A DNA stretch of 64,000 nt from Dorea sp. AM10-31 (GTDB lineage: Bacteria; Bacillota; Clostridia; Lachnospirales; Lachnospiraceae). Below the pieces are notes generated by a model. It ran no database searches. It saw only the letters and a list, made by a program, of their open reading frames with translations, and was not told where the DNA came from. The stretch is taken from NCBI RefSeq assembly GCF_003435815.1, contig NZ_QTUV01000011.1, positions 3,769 to 67,768 of the forward strand, read 5' to 3'. This document shows positions 14,772-24,516 of this stretch, in pieces. The number at the start of each line of letters is the position of its first letter. Positions within the stretch are counted from its first letter, which is position 1. A program made the translations under genes and the position numbers.

Positions 14772-16121
14772 ATGTACAAATATTTACCGATCACGGATTT
14801 GTACGCAAGAGAAATCCTGGACTCCAGAGGTAATCCGACTGTAGAAGTAGAAGTGCTTGCGGCGGATGAATTTTGTGGCAGGGCGTCTGTGCCGTCCGGT
14901 GCATCGACCGGGCGTTATGAGGTCGTGGAACTAAGGGATGGCAGGCAAAGGGAGAAGAACCTGGAAAAGAAACCGGGAATAAAACATACAAAAGAACGAT
15001 ACGGCGGTATGGGAGTGGAGCTGGCAGTAGACCATGTAAATTCCAGAATTGCACCGGCGGTGATTGGGATGAATGTTTTTGATCAGGCAGCAGTCGATGA
15101 GATGCTGAAAAAACTGGACGGAACGAAAGATAAATCCAATCTGGGAGCCAATGCAATGCTTGGAGTATCCATGGCAGTTGCAAGAGCGGCTGCAAATTCA
15201 CTTGGCATACCGCTGTATTCATATCTGGGCGGTGTAAATGTGAAGATGCTTCCGGTTCCGATGATGAATATTATGAATGGGGGAAAACATGCCGACAATA
15301 CGATCGATATCCAGGAATTTATGATCGTACCATCTGGAGCAGAGACATATAAGGAAGGACTAAGGATGTGTGCGGAAGTATATCAGATGCTGAAAAAGAT
15401 CCTGAAAGAAGAAGGATTAAGCACTGCGGTCGGTGACGAAGGCGGGTTTGCACCGAATCTTCCGGATGCCGGGACCGTGTTGGAATGGATGGAAAAAGCA
15501 GTGCGGCGTGCCGGATATGAACCGGGACAGCATATTACGTTTGCACTGGATGTGGCAGCGAGCGAACTGTATGATTCTACTTTTCAGAAGTATGTATTTG
15601 AAGGAGAAGGAAAGATGCAGGGGAAACCTTGCGTCCGGTCATCTGAGGAACTCATTGATTATTACGAAGAGCTTCTGGAACGTTTTCCGATTGTATCACT
15701 GGAAGATCCGCTGGACGAAGAAGATTGGGATGGCTGGGAACTGATTACGACAAGGCTTGGGCTTCATACACAGCTTGTGGGGGACGACTTGTTTGTGACA
15801 AATACGAAGAGGCTGAAAAAAGGAATCAGGAAAAAAGTTGCAAATGCGATTCTGATCAAAGTAAATCAGATCGGGACGCTAACAGAAGCGTTTGATGCGA
15901 TTGAACTGGCAAAGCGCGCCGGATATCAGATAATCATATCACACCGATCAGGAGAAACTGCGGACACGATGATCGCAGATATTGCGGTTGCATTTCAGGC
16001 AGGACAGATTAAAACCGGAGCACCGTGCAGAATGGAGCGGGTAGAAAAATATAACCAGTTACTGCGGATTGAGGAACGGCTGGGAGAGATTGCACAGTAT
16101 CCTACAAAAACGCGGAATTAA
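14772..16121 (+). CDS. eno: Enolase, somewhat divergent
   Basis: A 449-aa cytosolic enzyme that interconverts 2-phosphoglycerate and phosphoenolpyruvate. The catalytic segments are present: GASTG (43-47), [67 protein letters not shown] and IKTGAPCR. All metal and base residues are intact by eye. An insertion of about 15 residues follows ELRDG (about residues 60-77), and SGETADT replaces the usual SGETEDT. It lies apart from other glycolytic genes, next to a MATE transporter. AAGGAGG precedes the ATG. It may be a second enolase. Confidence 0.93.
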   Translation: MYKYLPITDLYAREILDSRGNPTVEVEVLAADEFCGRASVPSGASTGRYEVVELRDGRQREKNLEKKPGIKHTKERYGGMGVELAVDHVNSRIAPAVIGMNVFDQAAVDEMLKKLDGTKDKSNLGANAMLGVSMAVARAAANSLGIPLYSYLGGVNVKMLPVPMMNIMNGGKHADNTIDIQEFMIVPSGAETYKEGLRMCAEVYQMLKKILKEEGLSTAVGDEGGFAPNLPDAGTVLEWMEKAVRRAGYEPGQHITFALDVAASELYDSTFQKYVFEGEGKMQGKPCVRSSEELIDYYEELLERFPIVSLEDPLDEEDWDGWELITTRLGLHTQLVGDDLFVTNTKRLKKGIRKKVANAILIKVNQIGTLTEAFDAIELAKRAGYQIIISHRSGETADTMIADIAVAFQAGQIKTGAPCRMERVEKYNQLLRIEERLGEIAQYPTKTRN

Positions 16122-16146
16122 TCACAGGGAAACCGGAAAATAAAGC

Positions 16147-16175
16147 TTGCGAATCTACCGCCTCTATGATAAAAT
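16147..16175 (+). promoter_or_regulatory. Promoter of secG
   Basis: TTGCGA (16147-16152), 17 bp, TAAAAT (16170-16175), about 30 bp before the secG start. Confidence 0.6.
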
Positions 16176-16207
16176 ATACATGGTTTATCCGCAGGAGGTG
16201 TAAAGGG

Positions 16208-16453
16208 ATGGATATTTTAAAAACGATTTTAATGATTATATTTGCAATAGATTGTATCGCATTATCAGCTATCGTGTTGATGCAGGAAGGTAAGACACAG
16301 GGACTTGGTTCCATCGGAGGTATGTCAACAGACACATACTGGGGACAGAACAAGGGACGTTCTATGGAAGGAGCACTTGTAAGAGGTACAAAGATGCTTG
16401 CGATTCTTTTTATTGTGCTGGCAGCAGTGTTGAATTTAAAAGTATTTGCGTAG
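16208..16453 (+). CDS. secG: Preprotein translocase subunit SecG
   Basis: An 81-aa protein with two membrane segments (residues about 4-23 and 58-79). Between them lies the Gly-rich loop VLMQEGKTQGLGSIGG of SecG. It is an accessory part of the SecYEG channel. The ATG at 16208 has AGGAGGTG upstream; an in-frame ATG at 16166 precedes the promoter -10 region and is rejected. It sits just upstream of rnr and smpB, the usual Firmicutes order. Confidence 0.93.
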   Translation: MDILKTILMIIFAIDCIALSAIVLMQEGKTQGLGSIGGMSTDTYWGQNKGRSMEGALVRGTKMLAILFIVLAAVLNLKVFA

Positions 16454-16480
16454 ATTGCAGATGATGAGAATGAATGGGTA

Positions 16481-16509
16481 GGGCACTCCTGTATGGGGGT
16501 GCCTTTTTT
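16481..16509 (+). terminator. Terminator between secG and rnr
   Basis: GGCACTCC and GGGGTGCC pair around a short loop, followed by TTTTTT. It may allow partial read-through into rnr, since I see no clear separate promoter for rnr. Confidence 0.8.
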
Positions 16510-16545
16510 CTAATATTAAATGGATTTATGGAGGATTTGTAAGAC

Positions 16546-18693
16546 GTGGATAAAACATTTGAAAAAAGAAAAAAGGTTGTGCACGATCTGATCTGTGACG
16601 ATTTGTATACACCTATGAAATTTAAAGAACTTGCAGTCCTTCTGCAAGTTGCAAAAGAGGACAGAGATGCTCTTCGTATGATTCTGGAAGAGCTGGAAGA
16701 AGAAGGAAAAATATATCTTTCCAAGCGTGGGAAATACTGCAAAGGAGAGGCGAAGAAACTGACAGGAAGATACCGTGCTAATCAGCGTGGCTTCGGCTTC
16801 GTTGTAGTAGAAGACGATCCGGACGATACGTTTATCGCTGAGGAGAATGCAGGTGGTGCGCTGGACGGCGATGTGGTTGAGTTTACGATTATCCGTTCTC
16901 CACAGGGGCGAAGTAAGGAAGGCAAGATCACAAAAGTTCTGGAGCATGAGCTTAAGACCGTCGTAGGGCTTTATCATAAGCGTAAAGGAAAAAGCTATGG
17001 ATTTGTGCTTCCGGATAATTTGAAGATATTAAAGGATATATTTGTACCGGCGGAAAAGGATAAAAGTGCATTGGATGGACAGAAGGTTGTCGTGAAGCTT
17101 ACTTCCTACGGGGATGACAGACATAAACCGGAAGGAGAGATTACAGAAGTTCTTGGCTATGCAAATGAGCCGGGAACAGATATTTTGTCGATCGCCAAAG
17201 GCTACAATCTGCCGACAGAATTTCCGGAGAAAGTGCTGAACCAGGCAGAGCGCGTGGCTAAGCCGGTCAGTGAGGCAGACCGCGTGGGGCGCAAGGACTT
17301 AAGAAACTGGCAGATGGTTACCATTGACGGAGAAGATGCGAAAGATTTGGATGATGCAGTTTCGCTTGTAAAAGAAGGAGAGAATTATATTCTCGGCGTT
17401 CACATTGCAGATGTGACAAATTATGTGCAGGAGAACAGTGCGCTGGATCGAGAAGCCTTGAAGCGTGGAACAAGTGTATATCTGGCAGACCGTGTGATAC
17501 CGATGCTTCCACAGACATTGTCCAATGGGATCTGTTCGCTGAATGCAGGAGAAGACAGACTGGCACTGAGCTGTATTATGACAGTCAGCTCGAAGGGTGT
17601 TGTGATTGATCACGAAATCACTGAGACGGTGATCCATGTAGACCGGAGAATGAGTTATACCAGTGTAAATAAGATCCTGACAGAAGAGGACGAGGAAGAG
17701 TGCAGGAAATACGAAGAACTGGTCCCGATGTTCAGACAGATGGAAACGTTATCGGGAATCTTAAGAGCACACAGAAAACAGCGTGGAGCGATTGATTTTG
17801 ATTTTCCGGAAGCAAAAGTAATTCTGGATGAAAAAGGCAGGCCGGTTGAGATTCGTGCATATGAGAGAAATGTGGCTACGAAGCTGATTGAGGATTTCAT
17901 GCTGCTGGCAAATGAAACAGTGGCAGAAGACTATTACTGGCAGGAGCTGCCATTTGTATACCGTGTGCACGAAGCACCGGATGAGGAAAAGATGCAGGCA
18001 CTTGCGCTGTTTATCAATAATTTTGGATATTCCATGCATCTTGGCATAAATGAAATTCGACCAAAAGAAATACAAAAGTTGCTTGGCAAAGTTGAAGGCA
18101 CACCGGAAGAGCCACTGATCAGCCGTCTGGCATTAAGGTCTATGAAACAGGCAAAATATACACCGGAAAATGCCGGACATTTCGGGCTGGCAGCTTCCTA
18201 TTATACACATTTTACGTCACCGATAAGGCGATATCCGGATCTTCAGATCCACCGGATCATCAAGGATAATTTAAGAGGCAGGATGACACCGGAAAAACGT
18301 ACACATTATGAAGCAATCCTTGAAGAAGTGACAAAACAGTCCAGTGAAATGGAACGAAGAGCGGAAGAGGCAGAACGCGAGACAGTCAAGTTGAAAAAGA
18401 CGGAATACATGGAAAAACATATCGGAGAATATTTTGAAGGTGTGATTTCCGGTATTACGAAATGGGGCGTGTATGTAGAACTGGAGAATACGATAGAGGG
18501 ATTGGTACATGTCGTAAACATGACAGACGATCATTATGAGTATTATGAAGAACGGCATGAGATGGTCGGCATGCATACAGGAAAGACTTATAAGTTGGGA
18601 CAGCGTGTGAGAATCTGTGTACTGGATACAGACAGATTCTTACGGACAATCGATTTCAAATTTGCAAGGGAAAGGGAAAAACAGGATGGCTAA
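16546..18693 (+). CDS. rnr: Ribonuclease R
   Basis: A 715-aa 3'-5' exoribonuclease. An N-terminal helix-turn-helix-like region is followed by cold-shock domains ([15 protein letters not shown]), the RNB catalytic domain with [14 protein letters not shown] (metal-binding Asp cluster) and [14 protein letters not shown], and a C-terminal S1 domain ([17 protein letters not shown]). It degrades structured RNA and works with tmRNA-SmpB in trans-translation. It starts with GTG, with GGAGG 11 bases upstream, and overlaps smpB by 8 bp. Confidence 0.97.
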   Translation: MDKTFEKRKKVVHDLICDDLYTPMKFKELAVLLQVAKEDRDALRMILEELEEEGKIYLSKRGKYCKGEAKKLTGRYRANQRGFGFVVVEDDPDDTFIAEENAGGALDGDVVEFTIIRSPQGRSKEGKITKVLEHELKTVVGLYHKRKGKSYGFVLPDNLKILKDIFVPAEKDKSALDGQKVVVKLTSYGDDRHKPEGEITEVLGYANEPGTDILSIAKGYNLPTEFPEKVLNQAERVAKPVSEADRVGRKDLRNWQMVTIDGEDAKDLDDAVSLVKEGENYILGVHIADVTNYVQENSALDREALKRGTSVYLADRVIPMLPQTLSNGICSLNAGEDRLALSCIMTVSSKGVVIDHEITETVIHVDRRMSYTSVNKILTEEDEEECRKYEELVPMFRQMETLSGILRAHRKQRGAIDFDFPEAKVILDEKGRPVEIRAYERNVATKLIEDFMLLANETVAEDYYWQELPFVYRVHEAPDEEKMQALALFINNFGYSMHLGINEIRPKEIQKLLGKVEGTPEEPLISRLALRSMKQAKYTPENAGHFGLAASYYTHFTSPIRRYPDLQIHRIIKDNLRGRMTPEKRTHYEAILEEVTKQSSEMERRAEEAERETVKLKKTEYMEKHIGEYFEGVISGITKWGVYVELENTIEGLVHVVNMTDDHYEYYEERHEMVGMHTGKTYKLGQRVRICVLDTDRFLRTIDFKFAREREKQDG

Positions 18694-19156
18694 GACAAAT
18701 GGCAAGATGATTGCCAATAATAAAAAAGCATACCATGATTATTTTATATTAGAGAATTTTGAAACAGGAATTGCGCTTCATGGAACAGAAGTAAAGTCCC
18801 TGCGTATGGGAAAATGCAGTATCAAAGAATCCTTTATCCGTATTGAAAACGGAGAAGTGTTCATTTACGGCATGCATATCAGTCCATATGAGAAGGGAAA
18901 TATTTTTAATAAAGATCCGCTTCGTGTACGAAAACTTCTGATGCACAAATCAGAGATCAATAAACTGATCGGTAAGACAAAAGAAAAAGGAATGGCGATC
19001 GTGCCGCTCAAAGTTTACTTCAAAGGCAGTCTTGTAAAAGTAGAAATCGGTCTTGCCAAAGGTAAGAAACTGTACGACAAACGACAGGATATTGCGAAGA
19101 AAGACCAGAAGAGAGAAGCGCAGAGAGATTTCAAAGTGCGGAATCTTCGCGTATAG
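18686..19156 (+). CDS. smpB: SsrA-binding protein SmpB
   Basis: A 156-aa tmRNA-binding protein of ribosome rescue. [29 protein letters not shown] is the family start (read as motif pieces), with [14 protein letters not shown], and the basic C-terminal tail [18 protein letters not shown] ends the protein. The ATG at 18686 lies inside the end of rnr, which indicates translational coupling. No ssrA gene follows; the next gene starts 22 bp later. Confidence 0.97.
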   Translation: MAKTNGKMIANNKKAYHDYFILENFETGIALHGTEVKSLRMGKCSIKESFIRIENGEVFIYGMHISPYEKGNIFNKDPLRVRKLLMHKSEINKLIGKTKEKGMAIVPLKVYFKGSLVKVEIGLAKGKKLYDKRQDIAKKDQKREAQRDFKVRNLRV

Positions 19157-19178
19157 TGCACGAAAGGGAGGAACACGA

Positions 19179-19418
19179 ATGGTACCGGTAAAAAAAGAAG
19201 ATTTACGGAAAATGGTAACACAGAAGACGCTGGATATTTACGAAGATCTGACACCGCAGCTCATCCAGCTCATCGATCAGACGAAGCATGATGATTCTCT
19301 TTCAGAGGCACAGAAACAGGATGAGATTTCTCTTCATATGATGGGATATATCAAGTCCTGCACGAATGAGATCATTATTGAAGTACTTGCGGAGATCCTT
19401 GGAATACAGGAAGATTAA
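19179..19418 (+). CDS. Small protein of unknown function
   Basis: A 79-aa, mostly helical, acidic-amphipathic soluble protein (KKEDLRKMVTQKTLDIYEDL...). It has no membrane segment or known motif. GGGAGGAA lies seven bases before the ATG. It sits between smpB and a two-component system, with a 57-bp gap to the latter. I do not recognise the family. Confidence 0.75.
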   Translation: MVPVKKEDLRKMVTQKTLDIYEDLTPQLIQLIDQTKHDDSLSEAQKQDEISLHMMGYIKSCTNEIIIEVLAEILGIQED

Positions 19419-19475
19419 TTCACAGAACAGACAAACTTTTTTGGTAGTATAAGATACAAAGAAGGAGGGCTTTTG

Positions 19476-20153
19476 ATGGATAAGATCAAAATACTGGTAG
19501 TAGATGATGAGAGCAGGATGAGGAAGCTTGTAAAAGACTTTCTTGAAAGAGAAGGATTTGAAGTACTCGAAGCCGGAGACGGAATGGAAGCGATGGAGAT
19601 TTTCTATGAAGAGAAAGAGATTGCTCTGATTATTCTGGATGTGATGATGCCGAAGATGGATGGATGGCAGGTATGCCGGGAAGTAAGACAGAGTTCCAAA
19701 GTGCCGATTATTATGCTGACAGCAAGATCGGAAGAGCGGGATGAACTGCAGGGATTTGATCTCGGGATTGATGAATATATTTCCAAACCGTTCAGTCCGA
19801 AGATCCTCGTTGCCCGTGTAGAAGCGGTACTTCGCAGAACACATGGTATAGATGCTTCTTCTGTAATGGATGCAGGCGGAATTGAGATTGATAAATCGGC
19901 ACATATGGTCAAGATCGATGGCAAAGAGATCGACCTGAGTTTCAAAGAATTTGAATTACTTACTTATTTTGTAGAAAATCAGGGAATTGCGTTGTCCAGA
20001 GAGAAAATCCTGAACAATGTGTGGAATTATGATTATTTCGGAGATGCAAGAACGATTGATACGCATGTAAAGAAACTTCGGAATAAATTAGGCGACAAAG
20101 GTAATTATATCAAAACCATCTGGGGTATGGGCTACAAATTCGAGGTGGAATAG
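19476..20153 (+). CDS. OmpR/PhoB-family response regulator
   Basis: A 225-aa protein. The receiver domain (about 1-120) carries VVDDE, the phospho-acceptor Asp in IILDVMMPKMDG, and the conserved Lys in YISKPF. The C-terminal winged helix (about 130-225) has LSFKEFELLTYF and TIDTHVKKLRNKLG. The ATG at 19476 follows GAAGGAGG; a TTG directly upstream is unlikely. Its stop abuts the kinase start codon. The regulon cannot be read from this locus. Confidence 0.95.
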   Translation: MDKIKILVVDDESRMRKLVKDFLEREGFEVLEAGDGMEAMEIFYEEKEIALIILDVMMPKMDGWQVCREVRQSSKVPIIMLTARSEERDELQGFDLGIDEYISKPFSPKILVARVEAVLRRTHGIDASSVMDAGGIEIDKSAHMVKIDGKEIDLSFKEFELLTYFVENQGIALSREKILNNVWNYDYFGDARTIDTHVKKLRNKLGDKGNYIKTIWGMGYKFEVE

Positions 20154-21638
20154 ATGAAAAAACAGTCGATTAAAAGGCAGATGATTGCTGTATTTATATG
20201 CATGATCGTTTGTATGATTGGCGCAATGTGGATCACAAATGTACGTTTCCTGGAACCTTATTATGTAAGAAATAAGCAGACTGAATTTATCAAAATGTAC
20301 AAGGAACTTCGTACGGCGGTAAAAAAAGACAACATTACAGACAATACGGTATCTAACCGTATTCAGAAAATGGCAGAAAAGAATAATATATCATTTCTGG
20401 TGTTGGATAACAGAAATTCCGATTCGGATGATGTGAGTATTATAACGAATGTACTTGATAAAGATCTGCTCCGGAAGCAGCTGATGGGATACCTTCTTAA
20501 TCAGGCACAGAAAAATGGTAAGGTTCTTTTAAAGAAAAAGAATTATCAGATCCGGCAGACAAAAGAGCCGTGGACGCAGACCGAGTATATTGAAATGTGG
20601 GGAACATTCTCAGACGGTGAGACTTTCCTGATCCGAAGTCCATTGGAGAGTATCAAAGAAAGCGTACAGCTATCGAATCGGTTTCTCCTTTACATCGGAG
20701 CTGCTGCGCTTATTATCTGTGCAATTCTTGTATGGTTTTTCTCAAAGCGTCTGACGGCGCCTGTAAGAGAACTGGCTACATTATCAGAGAAGATGGCAAA
20801 TCAGGATTTTGAAGCGAAGTACACCGGAGGAGGACCGAGTGAGATCGCGGAACTGGGCGAGAATTTCAACCAGATGTCGTGGAAACTGGAACGCTCGATT
20901 TCGGACTTAAAGAGTGCTAATAATAATTTGCAGAAAGACATTGAACAGAAAGAAAAACTGGAACAGATGCGTAATGATTTTCTGGGAAATGTATCCCATG
21001 AATTAAAGACGCCGCTGGCGTTGATACAGGGATATGCCGAAGGATTGAAGGACGGCGTGACCAGCGATCCGGAAAGCATGGATTTTTACTGTGATGTGAT
21101 TATTGACGAAGCTAGCAAGATGAATAATATGGTTCGTAATCTGCTGACGCTTAACCAGCTGGAATTTGGCGATGAGGATATTACTTTTGAACGTTTTGAT
21201 TTGACAGCAGTAATCAGAGGCGTGATCCAGAGTATGGATATCATGGCACAGCAGGATAATGCTACGGTGAACTTCCGGCGAGATGAACCGGTCTATGTAT
21301 GGGCAGATGAATTCAAAGTAGAACAGGTAATTCGTAATTATATGAGCAATGCTTTCCACCATCTGAACGGAGAGAAGATTGTGGAAGTAAAGATTTATAT
21401 GGAGGAAAGCAGAGCGAAAGTAACAGTGTTTAACACAGGATCGCCGATCCCGGAAGAAGATCTTAACCATATCTGGGATAAATTTTATAAAGTGGATAAG
21501 GCGCATACAAGAGAGTATGGTGGTAATGGAATCGGTCTTTCTATTGTAAAAGCGATCATGGAATCCTTCCATCAGGAGTATGGTGTGAAGAATTATGAAA
21601 ATGGCGTGGAATTCTGGTTTACACTGGATCGGAAGTAA
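20154..21638 (+). CDS. Sensor histidine kinase
   Basis: A 494-aa membrane kinase. One membrane segment lies at about residues 9-27, an extracytoplasmic sensor domain at about 30-175, and a second segment at about 178-197. Then come HAMP, the H-box FLGNVSHELKTPLALIQGYAEG with the phospho-accepting His, and an ATPase domain with the N-box EQVIRNYMSNAFHH and GGNGIGLSIVKAIM. It starts immediately after the response regulator stop, so the pair is translationally coupled. The signal is unknown; the sensor domain has no recognisable fold to my eye. Confidence 0.95.
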   Translation: MKKQSIKRQMIAVFICMIVCMIGAMWITNVRFLEPYYVRNKQTEFIKMYKELRTAVKKDNITDNTVSNRIQKMAEKNNISFLVLDNRNSDSDDVSIITNVLDKDLLRKQLMGYLLNQAQKNGKVLLKKKNYQIRQTKEPWTQTEYIEMWGTFSDGETFLIRSPLESIKESVQLSNRFLLYIGAAALIICAILVWFFSKRLTAPVRELATLSEKMANQDFEAKYTGGGPSEIAELGENFNQMSWKLERSISDLKSANNNLQKDIEQKEKLEQMRNDFLGNVSHELKTPLALIQGYAEGLKDGVTSDPESMDFYCDVIIDEASKMNNMVRNLLTLNQLEFGDEDITFERFDLTAVIRGVIQSMDIMAQQDNATVNFRRDEPVYVWADEFKVEQVIRNYMSNAFHHLNGEKIVEVKIYMEESRAKVTVFNTGSPIPEEDLNHIWDKFYKVDKAHTREYGGNGIGLSIVKAIMESFHQEYGVKNYENGVEFWFTLDRK

Positions 21639-21650
21639 GAAAGTTTCATA

Positions 21651-21679
21651 TCGACAAGCTATAAGGGATGTGCTATTAT
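21651..21679 (+). promoter_or_regulatory. Promoter of hisH-hisF
   Basis: TCGACA (21651-21656), 17 bp, TATTAT (21674-21679), 56 bp before the hisH ATG. Confidence 0.6.
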
Positions 21680-21734
21680 TTTAACGTGGCAAAGTGATAA
21701 AATGGTAAAACGTACTGATTAGGAGTAAAAACAT

Positions 21735-22340
21735 ATGATAGCAATTATTGATTATGATGCCGGTAATATTAAAAGTGTAGAGAAGGCAATGATCCGTCTG
21801 GGACAGGACGTCTGCATTACAAGAGATAAAGAACGGATTCTTACAGCAGACAAAGTTATTCTTCCGGGTGTGGGAGCCTTTGGTGATGCAATGGGAAAGA
21901 TTCATCAGTACGGACTGGAGCCGGTGATCCATGAAGTAGTGGAGAGAGGAACGCCGTTTCTCGGAATCTGTCTTGGCTTACAGCTCTTGTTTGAACGAAG
22001 TGATGAGACACCTGGAGTGGAAGGACTTGGCATTTTAAAAGGTGAGATTTTAAGAATTCCGGATTCCCCGGGGCTTAAGATACCGCATATGGGTTGGAAT
22101 TCCCTGGATTTTCAGAATGATGGAAGACTGTTCAAGAATCTTCCGGAACATCCATATGTATATTTTGTACATTCTTATTACCTGAAGGCGGCTGAGGAAG
22201 ATATTGTAACTGCGACAACCGAATACAGCACACATATTCATGCATCGGTGGAGAAAAGCAATGTATTTGCATGTCAGTTCCATCCGGAGAAGAGCAGTGA
22301 TATCGGACTTCAGATTCTGAAAAATTTTGTGGAATTATAA
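21735..22340 (+). CDS. hisH: Imidazole glycerol phosphate synthase subunit HisH
   Basis: A 201-aa class I glutamine amidotransferase. IIDYDAGNIKSVEKA is the family start. The nucleophile Cys lies in FLGICLGLQLLFE, and the His-Glu pair in CQFHPEKS. It supplies ammonia to HisF. AGGAG lies nine bases before the ATG. No other his genes apart from hisF are present here. Confidence 0.97.
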   Translation: MIAIIDYDAGNIKSVEKAMIRLGQDVCITRDKERILTADKVILPGVGAFGDAMGKIHQYGLEPVIHEVVERGTPFLGICLGLQLLFERSDETPGVEGLGILKGEILRIPDSPGLKIPHMGWNSLDFQNDGRLFKNLPEHPYVYFVHSYYLKAAEEDIVTATTEYSTHIHASVEKSNVFACQFHPEKSSDIGLQILKNFVEL

Positions 22341-22355
22341 GCGGAGGTAATTTGG

Positions 22356-23117
22356 ATGTATACAAAGAGAATTATTCCATGCCTGGATGTAAATAACGGT
22401 CGGGTAGTAAAAGGTGTGAATTTTGTAGATTTGAAAGATGCCGGAGATCCGGTTGAGATTGCGAAAGCGTATGATCAGGCTGGAGCAGATGAACTGGTAT
22501 TTCTGGATATTACGGCATCTTCCGATAATCGTGGAACGGTCGTAGATATGGTGCGAAAAGTTGCTGAGAATGTATTTATTCCATTTACAGTTGGCGGTGG
22601 AATCCGTACCGTGGACGATTTTAAGGCACTTCTGCGCGAGGGAGCAGACAAGATTTCCATCAATTCTTCGGCAATCAATACACCGAATCTCATTTCTGAA
22701 GCGGCAGACAAGTTCGGAAGTCAGTGTGTAGTTGTTGCAATTGATGCAAAGAAGCGGGCAGATGGAAGTGGCTGGAATATTTATAAAAACGGTGGCCGTG
22801 TAGACGTTGGAATTGATGCGTTGGAATGGGCACACAAAGTAGAGAGCCTTGGAGCCGGAGAGATTCTTTTGACGAGCATGGACTGCGACGGAACAAAAGC
22901 AGGATATGATCTGGAGCTTACAAGAGCCATTGCGGAAGCGGTAAATATTCCAGTAATCGCATCCGGTGGAGCCGGAACGCTGGAACATTTCTATGAAGCA
23001 CTGACGGATGGAAAGGCAGATGCAGCACTGGCGGCTTCATTGTTCCATTATAAAGAACTGGAGATCAAAGAAGTAAAACAGTATCTGCGAGAGAAAGGCG
23101 TATCCGTGCGTTTGTAG
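22356..23117 (+). CDS. hisF: Imidazole glycerol phosphate synthase subunit HisF
   Basis: A 253-aa TIM-barrel cyclase. [18 protein letters not shown] holds the catalytic Asp11-type residue and [12 protein letters not shown] holds the second catalytic Asp. [13 protein letters not shown] and [12 protein letters not shown] are the phosphate-binding loops. It makes IGP and AICAR, which feeds the purine pathway. It starts 15 bp after hisH, with GGAGG upstream. Confidence 0.97.
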   Translation: MYTKRIIPCLDVNNGRVVKGVNFVDLKDAGDPVEIAKAYDQAGADELVFLDITASSDNRGTVVDMVRKVAENVFIPFTVGGGIRTVDDFKALLREGADKISINSSAINTPNLISEAADKFGSQCVVVAIDAKKRADGSGWNIYKNGGRVDVGIDALEWAHKVESLGAGEILLTSMDCDGTKAGYDLELTRAIAEAVNIPVIASGGAGTLEHFYEALTDGKADAALAASLFHYKELEIKEVKQYLREKGVSVRL

Positions 23118-23213
23118 GCACAGGAGCCGGACAGATGATATTGAATAATATATAGGAAAATACATAAGAAATGAAACTGCCATATAGCAGTAAGAGAAAA
23201 GAAGGAAAAGAGT

Positions 23214-23882
23214 ATGTCTGCGATTAACAATGACTGGTTAGATGCGTTAAAAGGGGAATTTAAGAAACCTTATTATAAAGAATTATTTAATAAAGTGAAT
23301 GAAGAATACCGGACGAGGCTTATCTTTCCGCCGGCAGATGATATTTTCAATGCATTTCATCTGACACCGCTCAGTAAGGTAAAGGTTGTGATTCTTGGGC
23401 AGGATCCGTATCATAACAACGGACAGGCACATGGACTTTGCTTTTCGGTGAAAAAAGGTGTGGAAGTACCACCGTCACTGGTGAATATTTATAAAGAACT
23501 GCACGATGATCTTGGATGCACAATTCCAAATCACGGATGCCTTACGAAGTGGGCAGAGCAAGGCGTACTTATGCTGAATACAGTACTGACTGTGCGCGCA
23601 CATCAGGCAAATTCCCATCGCGGGATCGGCTGGGAAGAATTTACCGATGCGGCGATCATGGCGCTTAACAGTCAGGACCGTCCGATTGTATTTATTTTAT
23701 GGGGCGCTCCGGCACAGCGGAAAGCCAGAATGCTTGATAATCCGAAGCACCTGATCTTAAAGGCACCGCATCCGAGTCCGCTGTCGGCATATCGTGGTTT
23801 CTTTGGAAGCAAGCCTTTCAGCCAGACGAATGATTTCCTGAAGGAACATGGGATCGAGCCAATTGACTGGCAGATTGAGTAG
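23214..23882 (+). CDS. ung: Uracil-DNA glycosylase
   Basis: A 222-aa family 1 enzyme that removes uracil from DNA. The water-activating loop VILGQDPYH, the FILWGAPAQ segment and the C-terminal APHPSPLSAYRGFFG minor-groove loop are all intact. GAAGGAAAAG precedes the ATG. It follows hisF by 96 bp and ends at a strong hairpin. Confidence 0.97.
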   Translation: MSAINNDWLDALKGEFKKPYYKELFNKVNEEYRTRLIFPPADDIFNAFHLTPLSKVKVVILGQDPYHNNGQAHGLCFSVKKGVEVPPSLVNIYKELHDDLGCTIPNHGCLTKWAEQGVLMLNTVLTVRAHQANSHRGIGWEEFTDAAIMALNSQDRPIVFILWGAPAQRKARMLDNPKHLILKAPHPSPLSAYRGFFGSKPFSQTNDFLKEHGIEPIDWQIE

Positions 23883-23920
23883 GCGGAAGAAGTGATAGGA
23901 GAATGTTGATGCTAGAAGAG

Positions 23921-23963
23921 AAGAAGGCTCTCACTGCTGTTAGCGGCAGTGAGAGCCTTCTTA
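23921..23963. terminator. Perfect 17-bp hairpin after ung
   Basis: AAGAAGGCTCTCACTGC pairs perfectly with GCAGTGAGAGCCTTCTT around a 7-nt loop. The U-tract is short, but this is the likely end of the his-ung transcript. Confidence 0.75.
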
Positions 23964-24017
23964 CGAATATAAATCGTTACAATTTTCTTAATTTTCCTTG
24001 TATTTTGTTGCAAACAG

Positions 24018-24046
24018 TTGAAATGCCGGTTTTGTTTTGGCATAAT
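24018..24046 (+). promoter_or_regulatory. Promoter of the ArsR/ATPase metal locus
   Basis: TTGAAA (24018-24023), 17 bp, CATAAT (24041-24046), 69 bp before the ArsR start. I see no clear SmtB-type 12-2-12 operator. Confidence 0.6.
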
Positions 24047-24114
24047 ATATCAGATGAGAGATGGTTCATATTTTCATAGGTTATGGATCTCTTGAATCGA
24101 TGGGAGGACAGACC

Positions 24115-24474
24115 ATGAAAAAGACAGAAGTAGAATGCTGTGACGTTACATGCGTGCACAACCAGATTATAGAGGCAGTAAAAGAGAAGATGCCGGCGGA
24201 AGAATTGCTGAATGAACTGGCGGATTTTTATAAAGTATTCGGAGATGCAACAAGAATCAAGATCTTATGCGTGCTGCTCCGATCAGAGATGTGTGTGTGT
24301 GACCTGGCAGAGATGCTGGGGATGACGCAGTCGGCGATTTCACATCAGCTTCGTGTATTAAAGCAGATGAAGCTGGTGAAGAACAGAAGAGAAGGAAAAA
24401 CAGTTTATTATTCACTTGCGGATGGACATATTCAGAATATTATCAGCCAAGGAATGGAACATATTATGGAGTAG
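24115..24474 (+). CDS. ArsR/SmtB-family metal-responsive repressor (CadC-like)
   Basis: A 119-aa winged-helix repressor. Cysteines near the N-terminus (ECCDVTCVH) and in the helix EMCVCDLAEMLG match the metal site of CadC-type sensors, which let go of DNA on binding Cd, Pb or Zn. MTQSAISHQLRVLKQM is the recognition helix. GGGAGGA lies eight bases before the ATG; the in-frame ATG at 24061 has no such site. It is followed by the P1B ATPase, so it is the likely local repressor. Confidence 0.92.
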   Translation: MKKTEVECCDVTCVHNQIIEAVKEKMPAEELLNELADFYKVFGDATRIKILCVLLRSEMCVCDLAEMLGMTQSAISHQLRVLKQMKLVKNRREGKTVYYSLADGHIQNIISQGMEHIME

Positions 24475-24516
24475 TTTTTACAGGCTTTTTAGTGGAAAAA
24501 GAAAAGGGAAAATGAT

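Noticed and set aside
19157..19178. Expected ssrA (tmRNA) gene after smpB
   Set aside because: The next coding sequence starts 22 bp later, so there is no room for it here.
23921..23963. Perfect hairpin after ung as a possible attachment site or IS end
   Set aside because: It lies just after a stop codon with no flanking mobile genes; a terminator role is simpler.
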